Origin: Aliivibrio finisterrensis_A
Lineage (GTDB): Bacteria > Pseudomonadota > Gammaproteobacteria > Enterobacterales > Vibrionaceae
Assembly: GCF_004167675.1 (NCBI RefSeq)
Contig: NZ_SEZQ01000018.1
DNA length: 64,000 nucleotides
Direction: 5' to 3' (one strand)
The notes below the pieces were generated by a model, which saw nothing but the letters and a program-made list of their open reading frames with translations, was not told the origin of the DNA and did not search any database. Of the stretch, positions 17,503-26,318 are shown one piece after another (the first letter of the stretch is position 1; each line of letters starts with the position of its first letter). The position numbers and the translations under genes are program-made.

Positions 17503-18819
17503 TTAATTTTGATTGTCTGTTTGAATTTTATTAATCGCTTGATTATACATAACCCATGCCATGAGCCCAGCAAGAGTATTACCAACAAGTGCGCCCATAA
17601 AAATACCATGTAAGCCAAATAAACTTGAGCCTAGCCATATCATGGGTAAAAAACAGACGAATAAACGAAGGATTGAAATCGTCAATGCACGCATAGAAAC
17701 ACCAAGGGCGTTGCAGGTAGATACCATTAACATGCAGATACCTAAAGAGCCAAGACTGACGGGTACCCATAATAAATAATGGTAAATAACATCAATGACA
17801 TTGCTGTCGGTACTTAGCAGGCTTGCGAGTGGTTTGGCTATAATAAACAGAAGGATCGCAAGACCAATTTGCCAGCTGAGAACAAATTTAGCCGCGATTT
17901 TGATTAGCTTTTGAATCTCGTCGAACTGTTTAGCCCCTAACATTCTCCCAACCATTGGTGGAATTGACATAGTAAGTGCAAGTACGACAACAATAGCAAA
18001 AAATTCGATACGAGAGGCCATAGCCCAACCCGCAACGGCAGCTGCCCCAAAGCCGGCGATAATTTTTGTGGCCATCATAGAGGAGAGTGGTGGTAATAAT
18101 TGACTCATCATTGCGGGTGCCATTACGGCATTTAATTCTTTAATGGATTGCAGGATATTAAGATCGTGCCATGAAAAAGAGATCCAATTACGCTTAAAAA
18201 TAGGGGGCAGAATGATACAAAAACCAATAGTGAAAGAGACTATCGTTGCCCAAGCGGCACCGTTTAAGCCTAAGTTAAATTGAAAGATGAAAATAGGATC
18301 AAGGATCATATTTAGGATACTGGTCGCCATCATCATTAAGCCCGGTAGTTTAGTATCACCGTTGGCACGACACACACTGTAAGCAAAGTAGATCATAGCA
18401 CCTGCCCAGCAACTTGCTAACCATACTGGCCAATAACTATCGATTATGGGAAATACATTGGCTTCTGCGCCTAGTAGGTTAAGTAATAAGCCTCGAGAGA
18501 ACCAAATGAGCAGACACATGATGAATACCATTGCGGCGCCCAGCGAGAGAACTAATCCGGCAAGTTGCTTGGCTTTTTTTATTTGTTGAGCGCCTAATAC
18601 TCGTGCGATTACCGCAGTTGTCGCAATACCTAACCCGACTTGTAAACCAATAATGACCATCTGTAATGGCATGGTAAAACCTTGAGCTGCAAGAGGAAGT
18701 ATGCCCAGTTGGCCGATAAAGGCACTATCAACTAATTGAAAACTCATTAGGGAAAGAACACCAAACGTCATTGGCCATGTCATATGAAAAAGTTGTTTTG
18801 AGAGAGAAGGACTTGGCAT
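17503..18819 (-). CDS. MATE family efflux transporter (DinF-like)
   Basis: 438 residues with twelve hydrophobic segments arranged as two halves. The first opens FHMTWPMTFGVLSLMSFQLVDSAFIGQLG, a typical MATE TM1, and the second half repeats the plan (MAPAMMSQLLPPLSSMMATK, then GMCMLM-like later helices). MATE pumps export cationic compounds with H+ or Na+. The substrate is unknown, and the protein looks closer to the DNA-damage-inducible DinF/NorM-like branch than to any specific drug pump. The ATG at 18819 is chosen; a TTG 18 codons upstream would be needed for a longer form. Followed closely by the DUF2164 gene. Confidence 0.87.
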   Translation of the reverse strand: MPSPSLSKQLFHMTWPMTFGVLSLMSFQLVDSAFIGQLGILPLAAQGFTMPLQMVIIGLQVGLGIATTAVIARVLGAQQIKKAKQLAGLVLSLGAAMVFIMCLLIWFSRGLLLNLLGAEANVFPIIDSYWPVWLASCWAGAMIYFAYSVCRANGDTKLPGLMMMATSILNMILDPIFIFQFNLGLNGAAWATIVSFTIGFCIILPPIFKRNWISFSWHDLNILQSIKELNAVMAPAMMSQLLPPLSSMMATKIIAGFGAAAVAGWAMASRIEFFAIVVVLALTMSIPPMVGRMLGAKQFDEIQKLIKIAAKFVLSWQIGLAILLFIIAKPLASLLSTDSNVIDVIYHYLLWVPVSLGSLGICMLMVSTCNALGVSMRALTISILRLFVCFLPMIWLGSSLFGLHGIFMGALVGNTLAGLMAWVMYNQAINKIQTDNQN

Positions 18820-18914
18820 GATTAAAGGGTGCTCTAAAAGTATTGGTCGGCTATTGTACTGATTATAGAGCAAGACTCAAATGCATGAGCGAAAATAGAA
18901 GAAGAGTTTATACC

Positions 18915-18957
18915 ATAGCCGTATTTTCTTAATCATAAATCAAGAAGCTACGGCTAT
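18915..18957 (-). terminator. Probable hut operon terminator
   Basis: ATAGCCGTA (18915-18923) and TACGGCTAT (18949-18957) form a 9-bp stem with AAGAA/TTCTT complementarity inside. It lies 24 bases after the hutH stop. The U tract is on the plus-strand side, so minus-strand efficiency is uncertain. Confidence 0.5.
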
Positions 18958-18980
18958 ATTTTTGAGGGATTTCTACGTTT

Positions 18981-20513
18981 TTAGATGCTAGGAAGTAAGG
19001 AATCAGGCATTAATGCATTGTATTTTGCTTCAAGTAATAAGGTATTAGCTTTAGCTATGTCTGGTGCAAAGTAGCGGTCTTTATCATAAAAATCGACACG
19101 TTCACGCAGCATGCTTTTGGCTTCTTCAATACGTACTGAACTCTTATTTGGTGATCTAAAGTCTAGACCTTGTGCTGATGCCAATAGCTCTACGGCTAAT
19201 ATACCACGCGTATTCTCCGCCATATCCCCTAGGCGACGGCCAGCAAAAGTTGCCATTGATACGTGATCTTCTTGGTTGGCTGAGGTTGGTAAACTGTCTA
19301 TAGAAGCAGGGTGAGCTAATGTTTTGTTTTCACTGGCTAGTGCAGCTGCGGTAACCTGAGCAATCATAAAGCCCGAGTTTACTCCGCCATTATCAACTAA
19401 GAATGGAGGAAGTTTACTTAAACCACTATCAATTAGAAGCGCCATTCGACGTTCTGATAAACTGCCAATTTCAGCAATCGCGAGAGCAAGATTATCAGCG
19501 GCCATTGCAACAGGTTCAGCATGAAAATTACCGCCAGAGATAATGTCACCATCATCAGCAAAGACTAAAGGATTATCTGACACTGAATTCGCTTCCACTT
19601 CTAGCGTGTCTGCCGAATTTCTTATTTGCTGTAAACAAGCGCCCATCACTTGGGGCTGGCAACGTAATGAATAGGGATCTTGTACTCGTTCACAGCATTG
19701 ATGAGAAAGACCGATCTCACTGCTTTGGCCTAATAAGTGACGGTAACCTAAAGCGGCATCCATTTGGCTACGATGTCCACGCACGCGGTGAATTCGTGGA
19801 TCAAACGGCTTACGGCTTCCAAGTGCGGCTTCTACAGACATTGCACCACATACGGTGGCTGCAGCATAAAGATCTTCAGCCGCAAATAAGCCTTCTAAAG
19901 CAAAGGCAGTAGAGGCCTGAGTTCCGTTGAGAAGTGCTAATCCTTCTTTTGGTGCGAGTGTTATTGGCTCTAATCCTGCTATTTCTAGGGCTTCTTGTCC
20001 TGAAATTACTTCACCTTTATAACGAGCTTCACCTTCACCTAGTAAAACGGTGCTCATGTGAGCTAAAGGAGCAAGATCACCAGAAGCTCCCACAGATCCT
20101 TTTTTAGGAATACACGGATAAACCTCAGAATTGACCAATTGCATTAATGCATTAACGACGGATGGGCGAATACCAGAATAACCACGCGAAAGACTATTTA
20201 CTTTAAGCGCAATCATTAAGCGCACGGTGGCATCATTCATGAATTCACCGATACCCGCAGCGTGAGAGAGAACAATACTACGCTGTAAGGTTTCTAAATC
20301 TTCTTCTGCAATACAGGTATTTGCAAGTAAACCAAACCCCGTATTAATGCCATAAACAGTTTTTCCATCTCGAATAACCTGTGCAACAACTTCTGCACTG
20401 GTGAGCATATCTGGCAATGCATCTGGACTTAATGACAGCTGAGTCGGTTGGCGACTCACTTCTCGTAATTGTTTTAGAGATAACTTGCCTGGAATAATTT
20501 CTAATGAATACAT
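18981..20513 (-). CDS. hutH: Histidine ammonia-lyase
   Basis: 510 residues, the usual family length. The Ala143-Ser144-Gly145 triplet in GSVGASGDLAPLAHMS self-cyclises to the MIO electrophile. Other conserved stretches are YGINTGFG and GNFHAEPVA. It removes ammonia from L-histidine to give trans-urocanate, the first step of the Hut pathway, in the cytoplasm. It is the last gene of hutI-hutG-hutU-hutH, 102 bases after hutU. That gap contains a small dyad (20538-20565) but no clear terminator, so read-through from upstream is expected. The sequence is confidently placed in this family rather than among phenylalanine lyases because of its neighbours. Confidence 0.97.
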   Translation of the reverse strand: MYSLEIIPGKLSLKQLREVSRQPTQLSLSPDALPDMLTSAEVVAQVIRDGKTVYGINTGFGLLANTCIAEEDLETLQRSIVLSHAAGIGEFMNDATVRLMIALKVNSLSRGYSGIRPSVVNALMQLVNSEVYPCIPKKGSVGASGDLAPLAHMSTVLLGEGEARYKGEVISGQEALEIAGLEPITLAPKEGLALLNGTQASTAFALEGLFAAEDLYAAATVCGAMSVEAALGSRKPFDPRIHRVRGHRSQMDAALGYRHLLGQSSEIGLSHQCCERVQDPYSLRCQPQVMGACLQQIRNSADTLEVEANSVSDNPLVFADDGDIISGGNFHAEPVAMAADNLALAIAEIGSLSERRMALLIDSGLSKLPPFLVDNGGVNSGFMIAQVTAAALASENKTLAHPASIDSLPTSANQEDHVSMATFAGRRLGDMAENTRGILAVELLASAQGLDFRSPNKSSVRIEEAKSMLRERVDFYDKDRYFAPDIAKANTLLLEAKYNALMPDSLLPSI

Positions 20514-20537
20514 AGTTCGTTTCTCGTTATGGTTGTG

Positions 20538-20565
20538 ATACCAACTCGTGTCGCTAGGTTGGTAT
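20538..20565 (-). repeat. ATACCAAC/GTTGGTAT dyad in hutU-hutH gap
   Basis: Two 8-bp arms with a 12-base loop. The TACCAA/TTGGTA ends resemble those of short intergenic repeats in Vibrionaceae. It may be a remnant element or an mRNA-stabilising hairpin. It lacks the U tract of a terminator. Confidence 0.35.
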
Positions 20566-20615
20566 TCTTTATAATTATTTTTAAAATTGAAATGTAGAGT
20601 TTATGTCTGTTACTT

Positions 20616-22304
20616 TTATTCAGATAGCATCGGTAAATCTAAGTCTTGCTCTTTGGCGCAATTAATCGCGATGTCATAACCCGCATCCGCATGACGCATG
20701 ACGCCGGTGGCAGGATCATTATGAAGTACTCGGCCAACACGTTCAGCTGCATCATCACTGCCATCACACACAATCACCATGCCTGAATGTTGAGAGAACC
20801 CCATACCTACACCACCGCCATGATGTAATGATACCCAAGTAGCACCTGAAGCCGTGTTTAGTAAGGCATTTAATAGTGGCCAATCAGATACTGCGTCAGA
20901 GCCATCCATCATGCCTTCGGTTTCACGGTTTGGACTGGCAACCGAGCCTGAATCAAGATGATCTCGACCAATGACAATCGGGGCTTTTAGCTCTCCATTT
21001 TTTACCATTTCATTAAAGGCTTTACCGAGACGTGCACGATCTTTTAAACCAACCCAACAAATACGTGCAGGTAATCCTTGGAATTGAATACGCTCTCGCG
21101 CCATATCAAGCCAGTTGTGCAGATGTGGATTATCTGGAATGAGTTCTTTTACTTTTTGATCGGTCTTATAGATGTCTTCTGGATCGCCAGAAAGGGCAGC
21201 CCAACGGAAAGGACCAATCCCTTCACAGAATAGCGGACGAATATAATCAGGTACAAAACCCGGAAAATCAAAGGCATTAGCGATACCTTCTTCTAAGGCC
21301 ATTTGACGAATATTATTACCGTAATCGACAGTTGCAGAGCCTGATTTTTGTAAATCCAGCATGGCTTGAACTTGAATTGCCATTGATTTTTTAGCCGCTG
21401 ATACAACAACTGATTCATCTTTTAAACGCATTTCAGCAGCATATTCCATTGACCATCCCTGAGGAAGATAACCATTGAGAGGATCGTGTGCAGAGGTTTG
21501 ATCGGTTGTTACATCAGGCACAATGCCGCGTTGAACAATTTCTGCATAAACATCAGCGGCATTTCCCAGTAAACCTACTGATATTGGTGTTTCTGTCTGT
21601 TTTGCGTCTTCAATAATGGCAAGGGCTTCATCTAATGTGGTGGCTTTACGATCAACATACCCAGTACGGAGACGATAATCGATACGAGATTCATCACACT
21701 CTACCGCAAGCATTGAAAAGCCAGCCATGGTTGCCGCAAGCGGTTGTGCGCCACCCATACCTCCAAGCCCACCAGTAAGAACCCAACGCCCTTGAGCCTT
21801 GCCATCAAAATGTTGCTTTGCCATTGCAACAAAGGTTTCATAAGTCCCTTGAACGATGCCTTGAGATCCAATGTAGATCCAACTGCCAGCCGTCATTTGA
21901 CCGTACATCATCAAACCTTGTTTATCGAGTTCGTTAAAGTGTTCCCAATTGGCCCAATGAGGAACCAAGTTGGAATTGGCAATTAACACGCGTGGGGCAT
22001 TAGTGTGAGTTTTAAACACACCAACAGGCTTTCCTGATTGCACCATCAAGGTTTCATCGTATTCAAGGCGAGTCAGCACTTCTACAATTTTGTCGTAGCA
22101 TTGCCAATTTCGCGCAGCACGACCAATACCACCATACACAACCAGAGCATGAGGGTGCTCTGCTACATCAGGATGTAAGTTATTCATTAACATACGAAGT
22201 GGGGCTTCGGTTAGCCAAGATTTAGCGGTGAGTGTTGTACCTGTTGGGGCAATAATAGTACGAGTCTCATCCAATCTAGGGTTAGATGGCGATGCATGTG
22301 TCAT
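20616..22304 (-). CDS. hutU: Urocanate hydratase
   Basis: 562 residues, typical length. The glycine-rich NAD+ site GGLGGMGGAQPLA and the family stretches YGGIGRAARNW and GSQGIVQGTYETF are clear, and the C-terminal half carries SLHHGGGVGMGFSQHSGMV. It adds water to urocanate to form imidazolone propionate, with tightly bound NAD+ acting as electrophile. It is the third gene in the hut operon, 42 bases after hutG, with GCAAGGAGAGCAAC upstream of the ATG as a strong ribosome binding site. Nothing is truncated. Confidence 0.97.
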   Translation of the reverse strand: MTHASPSNPRLDETRTIIAPTGTTLTAKSWLTEAPLRMLMNNLHPDVAEHPHALVVYGGIGRAARNWQCYDKIVEVLTRLEYDETLMVQSGKPVGVFKTHTNAPRVLIANSNLVPHWANWEHFNELDKQGLMMYGQMTAGSWIYIGSQGIVQGTYETFVAMAKQHFDGKAQGRWVLTGGLGGMGGAQPLAATMAGFSMLAVECDESRIDYRLRTGYVDRKATTLDEALAIIEDAKQTETPISVGLLGNAADVYAEIVQRGIVPDVTTDQTSAHDPLNGYLPQGWSMEYAAEMRLKDESVVVSAAKKSMAIQVQAMLDLQKSGSATVDYGNNIRQMALEEGIANAFDFPGFVPDYIRPLFCEGIGPFRWAALSGDPEDIYKTDQKVKELIPDNPHLHNWLDMARERIQFQGLPARICWVGLKDRARLGKAFNEMVKNGELKAPIVIGRDHLDSGSVASPNRETEGMMDGSDAVSDWPLLNALLNTASGATWVSLHHGGGVGMGFSQHSGMVIVCDGSDDAAERVGRVLHNDPATGVMRHADAGYDIAINCAKEQDLDLPMLSE

Positions 22305-22346
22305 TGTTGCTCTCCTTGCGAGTTAATAGATCTAAAAATAAAAGCA

Positions 22347-23378
22347 TTACGCTTTCATTCCATGAGTAATGGTCCAAGCGAGCCTTGCTGCTAAGCGTGC
22401 TGTTTGATTATCAATATCAAAATTAGGGTTAAACTCAGCCATATCAGCTAAGAGTAATTTAGACTTACCGTGATGATTTTTAGCCTTTAAAATATGGCAG
22501 ATTAGAGGCTCAATGATCTCAAGCGAAACACCACGAACAGCAGGTGCGCTCACTCCGGGAGCCGTTGATGCAGGGAAAACGTCGATATCTATCGTGAGAT
22601 AAAGGTAGTCATTTTGGTCAATAAAATTGGATAACCCCTGTTGGATTATCGGAAAATTAGCGTGCGTCATTTCTGTATCATCAAAATAGAGTACACCCAG
22701 ATCATCCGCTTTTTGGTAAAGGGCTTGAGTATTACTGCCTCGGTTTAATCCTAAGCAGGCGTAATTAAATGGCCACCCATTCGTTTTACAATATTGAGCG
22801 ATTTGATGAAAAGGAGTACCTGAGGTGCCAAGCTGCTGTTCTGATGACCCTTCAGATAAGTGTTCTTTTTGTGGTGGATTTCGTAGATCAAAGTGCGCAT
22901 CAAAGTTAATAATTCCAATGCGTGGTGGCGTTTTTTGTTGCTTTAATTCAGTAATATTTTTTAAATGACGCGCAATGCCTTGAAAAGAACCCCATGCAAC
23001 TTCATGACCGCCACCAAAAACAATCACTTGGTTATGGTTAGAAAGGGCATGTTCAACACTATCACCAAGTTGATGTTGTGCTATTTCAAGTTCTGCATCA
23101 TCACAGCAGACATCACCCCCATCAAAAATGGCTTTATTATGATGCCAAGCTAAATTGGTTAAGGCGCGTCGAATGATTTGAGGAGCAGAATAAGCACCAA
23201 TACGACCTTTGTTACGATAAACACCTTCATCACAAGCAAAACCAAGCAACATGATCCCATCTGTGCTTGAACTTGTTGCTGCTGTAATTTTTTGATGCCA
23301 ACGTAAACCGAGTTCACCATCTTCAAGATCAACTCTGCCTGTCCAACTTGTCATGTCTATTAAGGTATTATTTTTCAT
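22347..23378 (-). CDS. hutG: Formimidoylglutamase
   Basis: 343 residues of the arginase/ureohydrolase fold. The dimanganese ligand motifs are GGGHEVAWG, NFDAHFDLR and TIDIDVFPASTAPGVSAP. It hydrolyses N-formimidoyl-L-glutamate to glutamate and formamide, the last step of this version of the Hut pathway. The start is the ATG at 23378, with AGGA eight bases upstream. It overlaps the end of hutI by 11 bases, so longer in-frame starts inside hutI are unlikely. Context distinguishes it from agmatinase or arginase. Confidence 0.94.
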   Translation of the reverse strand: MKNNTLIDMTSWTGRVDLEDGELGLRWHQKITAATSSSTDGIMLLGFACDEGVYRNKGRIGAYSAPQIIRRALTNLAWHHNKAIFDGGDVCCDDAELEIAQHQLGDSVEHALSNHNQVIVFGGGHEVAWGSFQGIARHLKNITELKQQKTPPRIGIINFDAHFDLRNPPQKEHLSEGSSEQQLGTSGTPFHQIAQYCKTNGWPFNYACLGLNRGSNTQALYQKADDLGVLYFDDTEMTHANFPIIQQGLSNFIDQNDYLYLTIDIDVFPASTAPGVSAPAVRGVSLEIIEPLICHILKAKNHHGKSKLLLADMAEFNPNFDIDNQTARLAARLAWTITHGMKA

Positions 23379-24609
23379 AAGTGTTCCTATTATAAAAAAC
23401 GTTACCATCAACCACCCGTGCAATAAGATCGGGAACGCCTAATCGATAGGAGAGTTCAGCAGGAGAGTCCAATTGCCACAGTGAAAAATCGGCATCCATA
23501 CCCACTTCAATCGTTCCGCGTGAGTCTTGCAATCCAAGTGCTTGGGCTGCATTGCAAGTTACGCCCCGTAAGGATTCTTCAGGTGTTAATTTAAATAAAG
23601 TGCAAGCCATATTCATCATGGTACGAAGTGAAGCTATAGGTGATGTACCGGGGTTGAAATCAGTGGCAATGGCCATGGGAACTTGATGTTTACGCAGTAA
23701 TTCAATCGGTGGGAGTTTGGTTTCTCGCAAGAAATAAAAGGCACCAGGTAAAAGAGTTGCTACGGTATTATTCTGTGCTAATACTTTGACTCCATCTTCA
23801 TCAAGGTATTCAATATGCTCAACCGAAGAGGCGCCCATTGAAGCGGCTAATGCACTGCCGCCAAGATTCGATAACTGCTCAGTATGGCCTTTGATTTTTA
23901 GACCGTACTCTAATGCAGCATTGAATACCCGCTCACACTGTTTAACCGAAAACCCAATCCCTTCACAAAAGACATCAACATGATCCGCCAATTTTTGTTT
24001 GGCAACGTGAGGAATAATGGTGTCACAAATTAAGCGAATGTAATCATCAGGACGATCTTTATATTCAGGAGGAAGGGCGTGAGCAGCAAGCAGAGTGGTA
24101 GAGACTTTTATATCTGGAAATTCAGCAATGCGTTTGGCTACTCTAAGCATTTTAATTTCATCATCAAGCGTTAAGCCATAGCCTGATTTAATCTCCACAG
24201 TAGTGACGCCGTCACGTTTTAGGCCTTCTAAGCGTTGTAATGCTGAATGGTAAAGTTCATCTTCTGTTGCTTCACGAGTGGCATAGACGGTAGATAAAAT
24301 CCCACCCCCTTGTTTTGCTATTTCGTCGTAAGGTACGCCTTGTAATCGTTGCTCAAACTCATTGGCTCTATTGCCAGCAAAGACGAGGTGGGTATGGCAA
24401 TCAATTAAACCAGGAGTGACTAAAGCATTCGCACAATCAGTGACATCAGGATGTCCATGTAAAATATCAGAGCATGACTTACCAACATATTTGATCTTGC
24501 CATTGGTCACACCAATCATTGCGTTTTCTATTATTTGATAACCGTCATTCGTGTTGGGTGTATTAGTTTTTAATGTGACAAGGTTCAGATTGGTAAAGAC
24601 TCTATCCAT
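23368..24609 (-). CDS. hutI: Imidazolonepropionase
   Basis: 413 residues of the amidohydrolase superfamily. The metal-binding HxH lies in VTPGLIDCHTHLVFAGN. GHTEQLSNLGGSALAA supplies further ligands, and the late Asp is in AIATDFNPGTSP. It opens imidazolone propionate to N-formimidoyl-glutamate. It is the first gene of the hut operon. The start at MDRVFTNLNL (24609) is chosen by family fit; AGG lies about eleven bases upstream, and a longer form to 24657 would add a 16-residue tail not expected in HutI. No hutC or hutT gene is present next to it. Confidence 0.95.
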   Translation of the reverse strand: MDRVFTNLNLVTLKTNTPNTNDGYQIIENAMIGVTNGKIKYVGKSCSDILHGHPDVTDCANALVTPGLIDCHTHLVFAGNRANEFEQRLQGVPYDEIAKQGGGILSTVYATREATEDELYHSALQRLEGLKRDGVTTVEIKSGYGLTLDDEIKMLRVAKRIAEFPDIKVSTTLLAAHALPPEYKDRPDDYIRLICDTIIPHVAKQKLADHVDVFCEGIGFSVKQCERVFNAALEYGLKIKGHTEQLSNLGGSALAASMGASSVEHIEYLDEDGVKVLAQNNTVATLLPGAFYFLRETKLPPIELLRKHQVPMAIATDFNPGTSPIASLRTMMNMACTLFKLTPEESLRGVTCNAAQALGLQDSRGTIEVGMDADFSLWQLDSPAELSYRLGVPDLIARVVDGNVFYNRNTYEK

Positions 24610-24644
24610 GATTATTTGCCTATATAAATTAGCGGACAAGTTAA

Positions 24645-24656
24645 TATGTATATCCA
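24645..24656 (-). promoter_or_regulatory. Possible HutC-like operator
   Basis: ATGTATATCCAA, an imperfect palindrome 36 bases upstream of hutI. HutC repressors bind sites built on TGTATATACA, and this matches only partly. Weak call. Confidence 0.2.
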
Positions 24657-24820
24657 AATAGATAATCTTTTTTATAGGTTAAAGCAAGGTAGAGTGTAAT
24701 GGAGTTGTGATCAAAATGGTAATTATTGACTATTAAATATCCAATTATGAGAGGATATGACGGATGAGAGCAATTTGAATAATTTAATACTATTTATACG
24801 GAGTAGCTAAGGATAAGTAG

Positions 24821-24862
24821 ATGAAAACTAGAATTATCAGGAGTACACTTCAAGCAGTATAA
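24821..24862 (+). other. Possible 13-codon leader ORF with overlapping dyad
   Basis: ATG at 24821 is preceded by AAGGA at a 7-base spacing and encodes MKTRIIRSTLQAV, then TAA. It overlaps a 9-bp dyad, TAGAATTAT (24829-24837) and ATAATTCTA (24859-24867). The methyltransferase start is 29 bases further on and lacks a ribosome binding site, so this could be a regulatory leader peptide. A chance short frame is quite possible. Confidence 0.25.
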
Positions 24863-24891
24863 TTCTAAGAATAAAATGGTAAAAACAACAT

Positions 24892-25512
24892 ATGCACTTA
24901 TTAGATAGATTGAGTATTCGTCTTTATCATGATGAAAGACTGAAACAATATGCAGGTGATCATGCCAGATCATTAGGTTGGAATTCGACTGAATCTCAAT
25001 TTCTACGTTTTAAAACCATAGCTAAAGCCGTTAATTTTGATGGTAAACGTGTATTAGATTTAGGCTGTGGTTACGGTGATTTTAAAACCTTTCTTGATAT
25101 GAGTTGCTGTGTAGAGTCTTATACCGGTGTTGATCAGCAGGGGAGTTTCATTAAACAAGCAAAAAAACATTTTGAGCATCAACATAATTGCGCGTTTATT
25201 AAAGGGGATTTTTCATCAACTACGTTGCCAACGGCAGATATTGTTGTGGCAAGTGGCTCTCTTAATTATCGATCTCGTAACAAAACCTACCATGCAAAAG
25301 TAATTAGAACGATGTATGAGAAGGCAGAGGAGGCCGTTGTTTTTAATTTATTAAACCGTAATCATTTTAAAGAGACCAACTTACTCGAAGCGCATGATCC
25401 GCAGCAGGTTCTTAACTATTGTTTAAGCTTGTGTCCTAATTGTGAATTGATAGATGACTATGCCGATGAAGATTTTACAATCGTCATGCATAGTACCAAT
25501 CGTAGTAAATAA
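24892..25512 (+). CDS. Class I SAM-dependent methyltransferase
   Basis: 206 residues. The AdoMet-binding motif I is VLDLGCGYGDF (about residues 55-65). An acidic turn (YTGVDQQG) and a post-motif region (IVVASGSLNYR) follow, as in Rossmann-fold methyltransferases. There is no signal peptide or membrane segment. The substrate is unknown, and conserved target-specific features are not evident. The ATG has no good Shine-Dalgarno; a possible leader ORF and dyad precede it. It is divergent from hutI, and an intergenic repeat begins right after its stop codon. Confidence 0.82.
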   Translation: MHLLDRLSIRLYHDERLKQYAGDHARSLGWNSTESQFLRFKTIAKAVNFDGKRVLDLGCGYGDFKTFLDMSCCVESYTGVDQQGSFIKQAKKHFEHQHNCAFIKGDFSSTTLPTADIVVASGSLNYRSRNKTYHAKVIRTMYEKAEEAVVFNLLNRNHFKETNLLEAHDPQQVLNYCLSLCPNCELIDDYADEDFTIVMHSTNRSK

Positions 25513-25670
25513 CTGATCATCCTAGCTGGTTAAAATGCTCGATAACTGCGTTGCAATTTTTGATTGTAGAATAACCTACTTATCGAAACTATTTGTCGAA
25601 AAGTGCTGTCTTGTTCTCAAGCATTTTTCCTGCGCTATTTCTGGTCACTTACTTACTGTGATTGGTATAA
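25513..25670. repeat. Vibrionaceae-type intergenic repeat element
   Basis: About 158 bases directly after the methyltransferase stop. They contain the phrases TCCTAGCTGGTTAAAATGCT, AACTGCGTTGCAATTTTTGA, TGTAGAATAACCTACTTATC and CACTTACTTACTGTGATTGG, ending TATAA. I recognise this as a family scattered between genes in Vibrio, Aliivibrio and Photobacterium. Internally, AAAATGCTCGA (25532-25542) is nearly complementary to TCAAGCATTTT (25617-25627). Only one full copy is in the window, so repetition is recalled rather than shown. Confidence 0.6.
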
Positions 25671-25705
25671 ATTAAGTTAATTTAGGTTTATCGACAATTA
25701 GAAAC

Positions 25706-25738
25706 AAAAAATGGCGGATCAAAGTGATCCGCCATTTT
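25706..25738 (-). terminator. Terminator of the FKBP gene
   Basis: ATGGCGGATCA (25711-25721) and TGATCCGCCAT (25725-25735) form a perfect 11-bp stem with a 3-base loop and a run of T on the minus strand. Confidence 0.9.
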
Positions 25739-25774
25739 CATTATATGATATTGAATTTTTAAGCTGATAAATGA

Positions 25775-26248
25775 TTATTTAAAATCTAACAGTTCAACTT
25801 CAAAAATTAATACAGAGCCCGGTTGAATAGAGCCTGCTGAACGATTACCGTAAGCTAAATCGCTAGGGATAAAGAAACGCATTTTTTGGCCAACAACCAT
25901 TAATTGAACACCTTCAGTCCAACCTTTGATTACTTGATTTAAACCAAACTCAATTGGCTCACCACGCTCAACAGAGCTATCAAATACATTTCCATCGATA
26001 GTTGTACCGTGGTAATGGACTTTCACTTTGCTTTTTGCTGTAGGGTGCTCAGTACCAGTACCTTCTTCAAGTACTAGGTATTGAAGACCAGAAGCGGTAG
26101 TTTGAACGCCTTCTTTTGTTGCATTTTCTGCTAAGAAAGCCTTTCCAAGTTCGATATTGGCTTTTGCTGCTTTTGGATTGTTTACAAAGTGCTGAAACAG
26201 CATGTAACCAAGAACGATAACAGCAAGGGTGATGATAATTTTAGACAC
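25775..26248 (-). CDS. FKBP-type peptidyl-prolyl cis-trans isomerase
   Basis: 157 residues. An N-terminal membrane anchor or uncleaved signal (residues 3-20) is followed by a short linker and one FKBP domain (about 55-157). Its pocket residues are visible in VKVHYHGTTIDGNVFDSSV, QVIKGWTEGV and PSDLAYG, and it ends FEVELLDFK. It catalyses proline isomerisation during folding of exported proteins. The periplasmic side is inferred from the anchor, and it lacks the dimerisation domain of FkpA and Mip. It follows a DsbA-like lipoprotein gene in the same direction (70-base gap), which suggests a pair of envelope folding factors. Confidence 0.9.
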   Translation of the reverse strand: MSKIIITLAVIVLGYMLFQHFVNNPKAAKANIELGKAFLAENATKEGVQTTASGLQYLVLEEGTGTEHPTAKSKVKVHYHGTTIDGNVFDSSVERGEPIEFGLNQVIKGWTEGVQLMVVGQKMRFFIPSDLAYGNRSAGSIQPGSVLIFEVELLDFK

Positions 26249-26318
26249 ATTATTTCCTTATATTAAGACACCAATTTAATGAGTACGATTTATTCATATG
26301 CATACTCATACGAATGAA

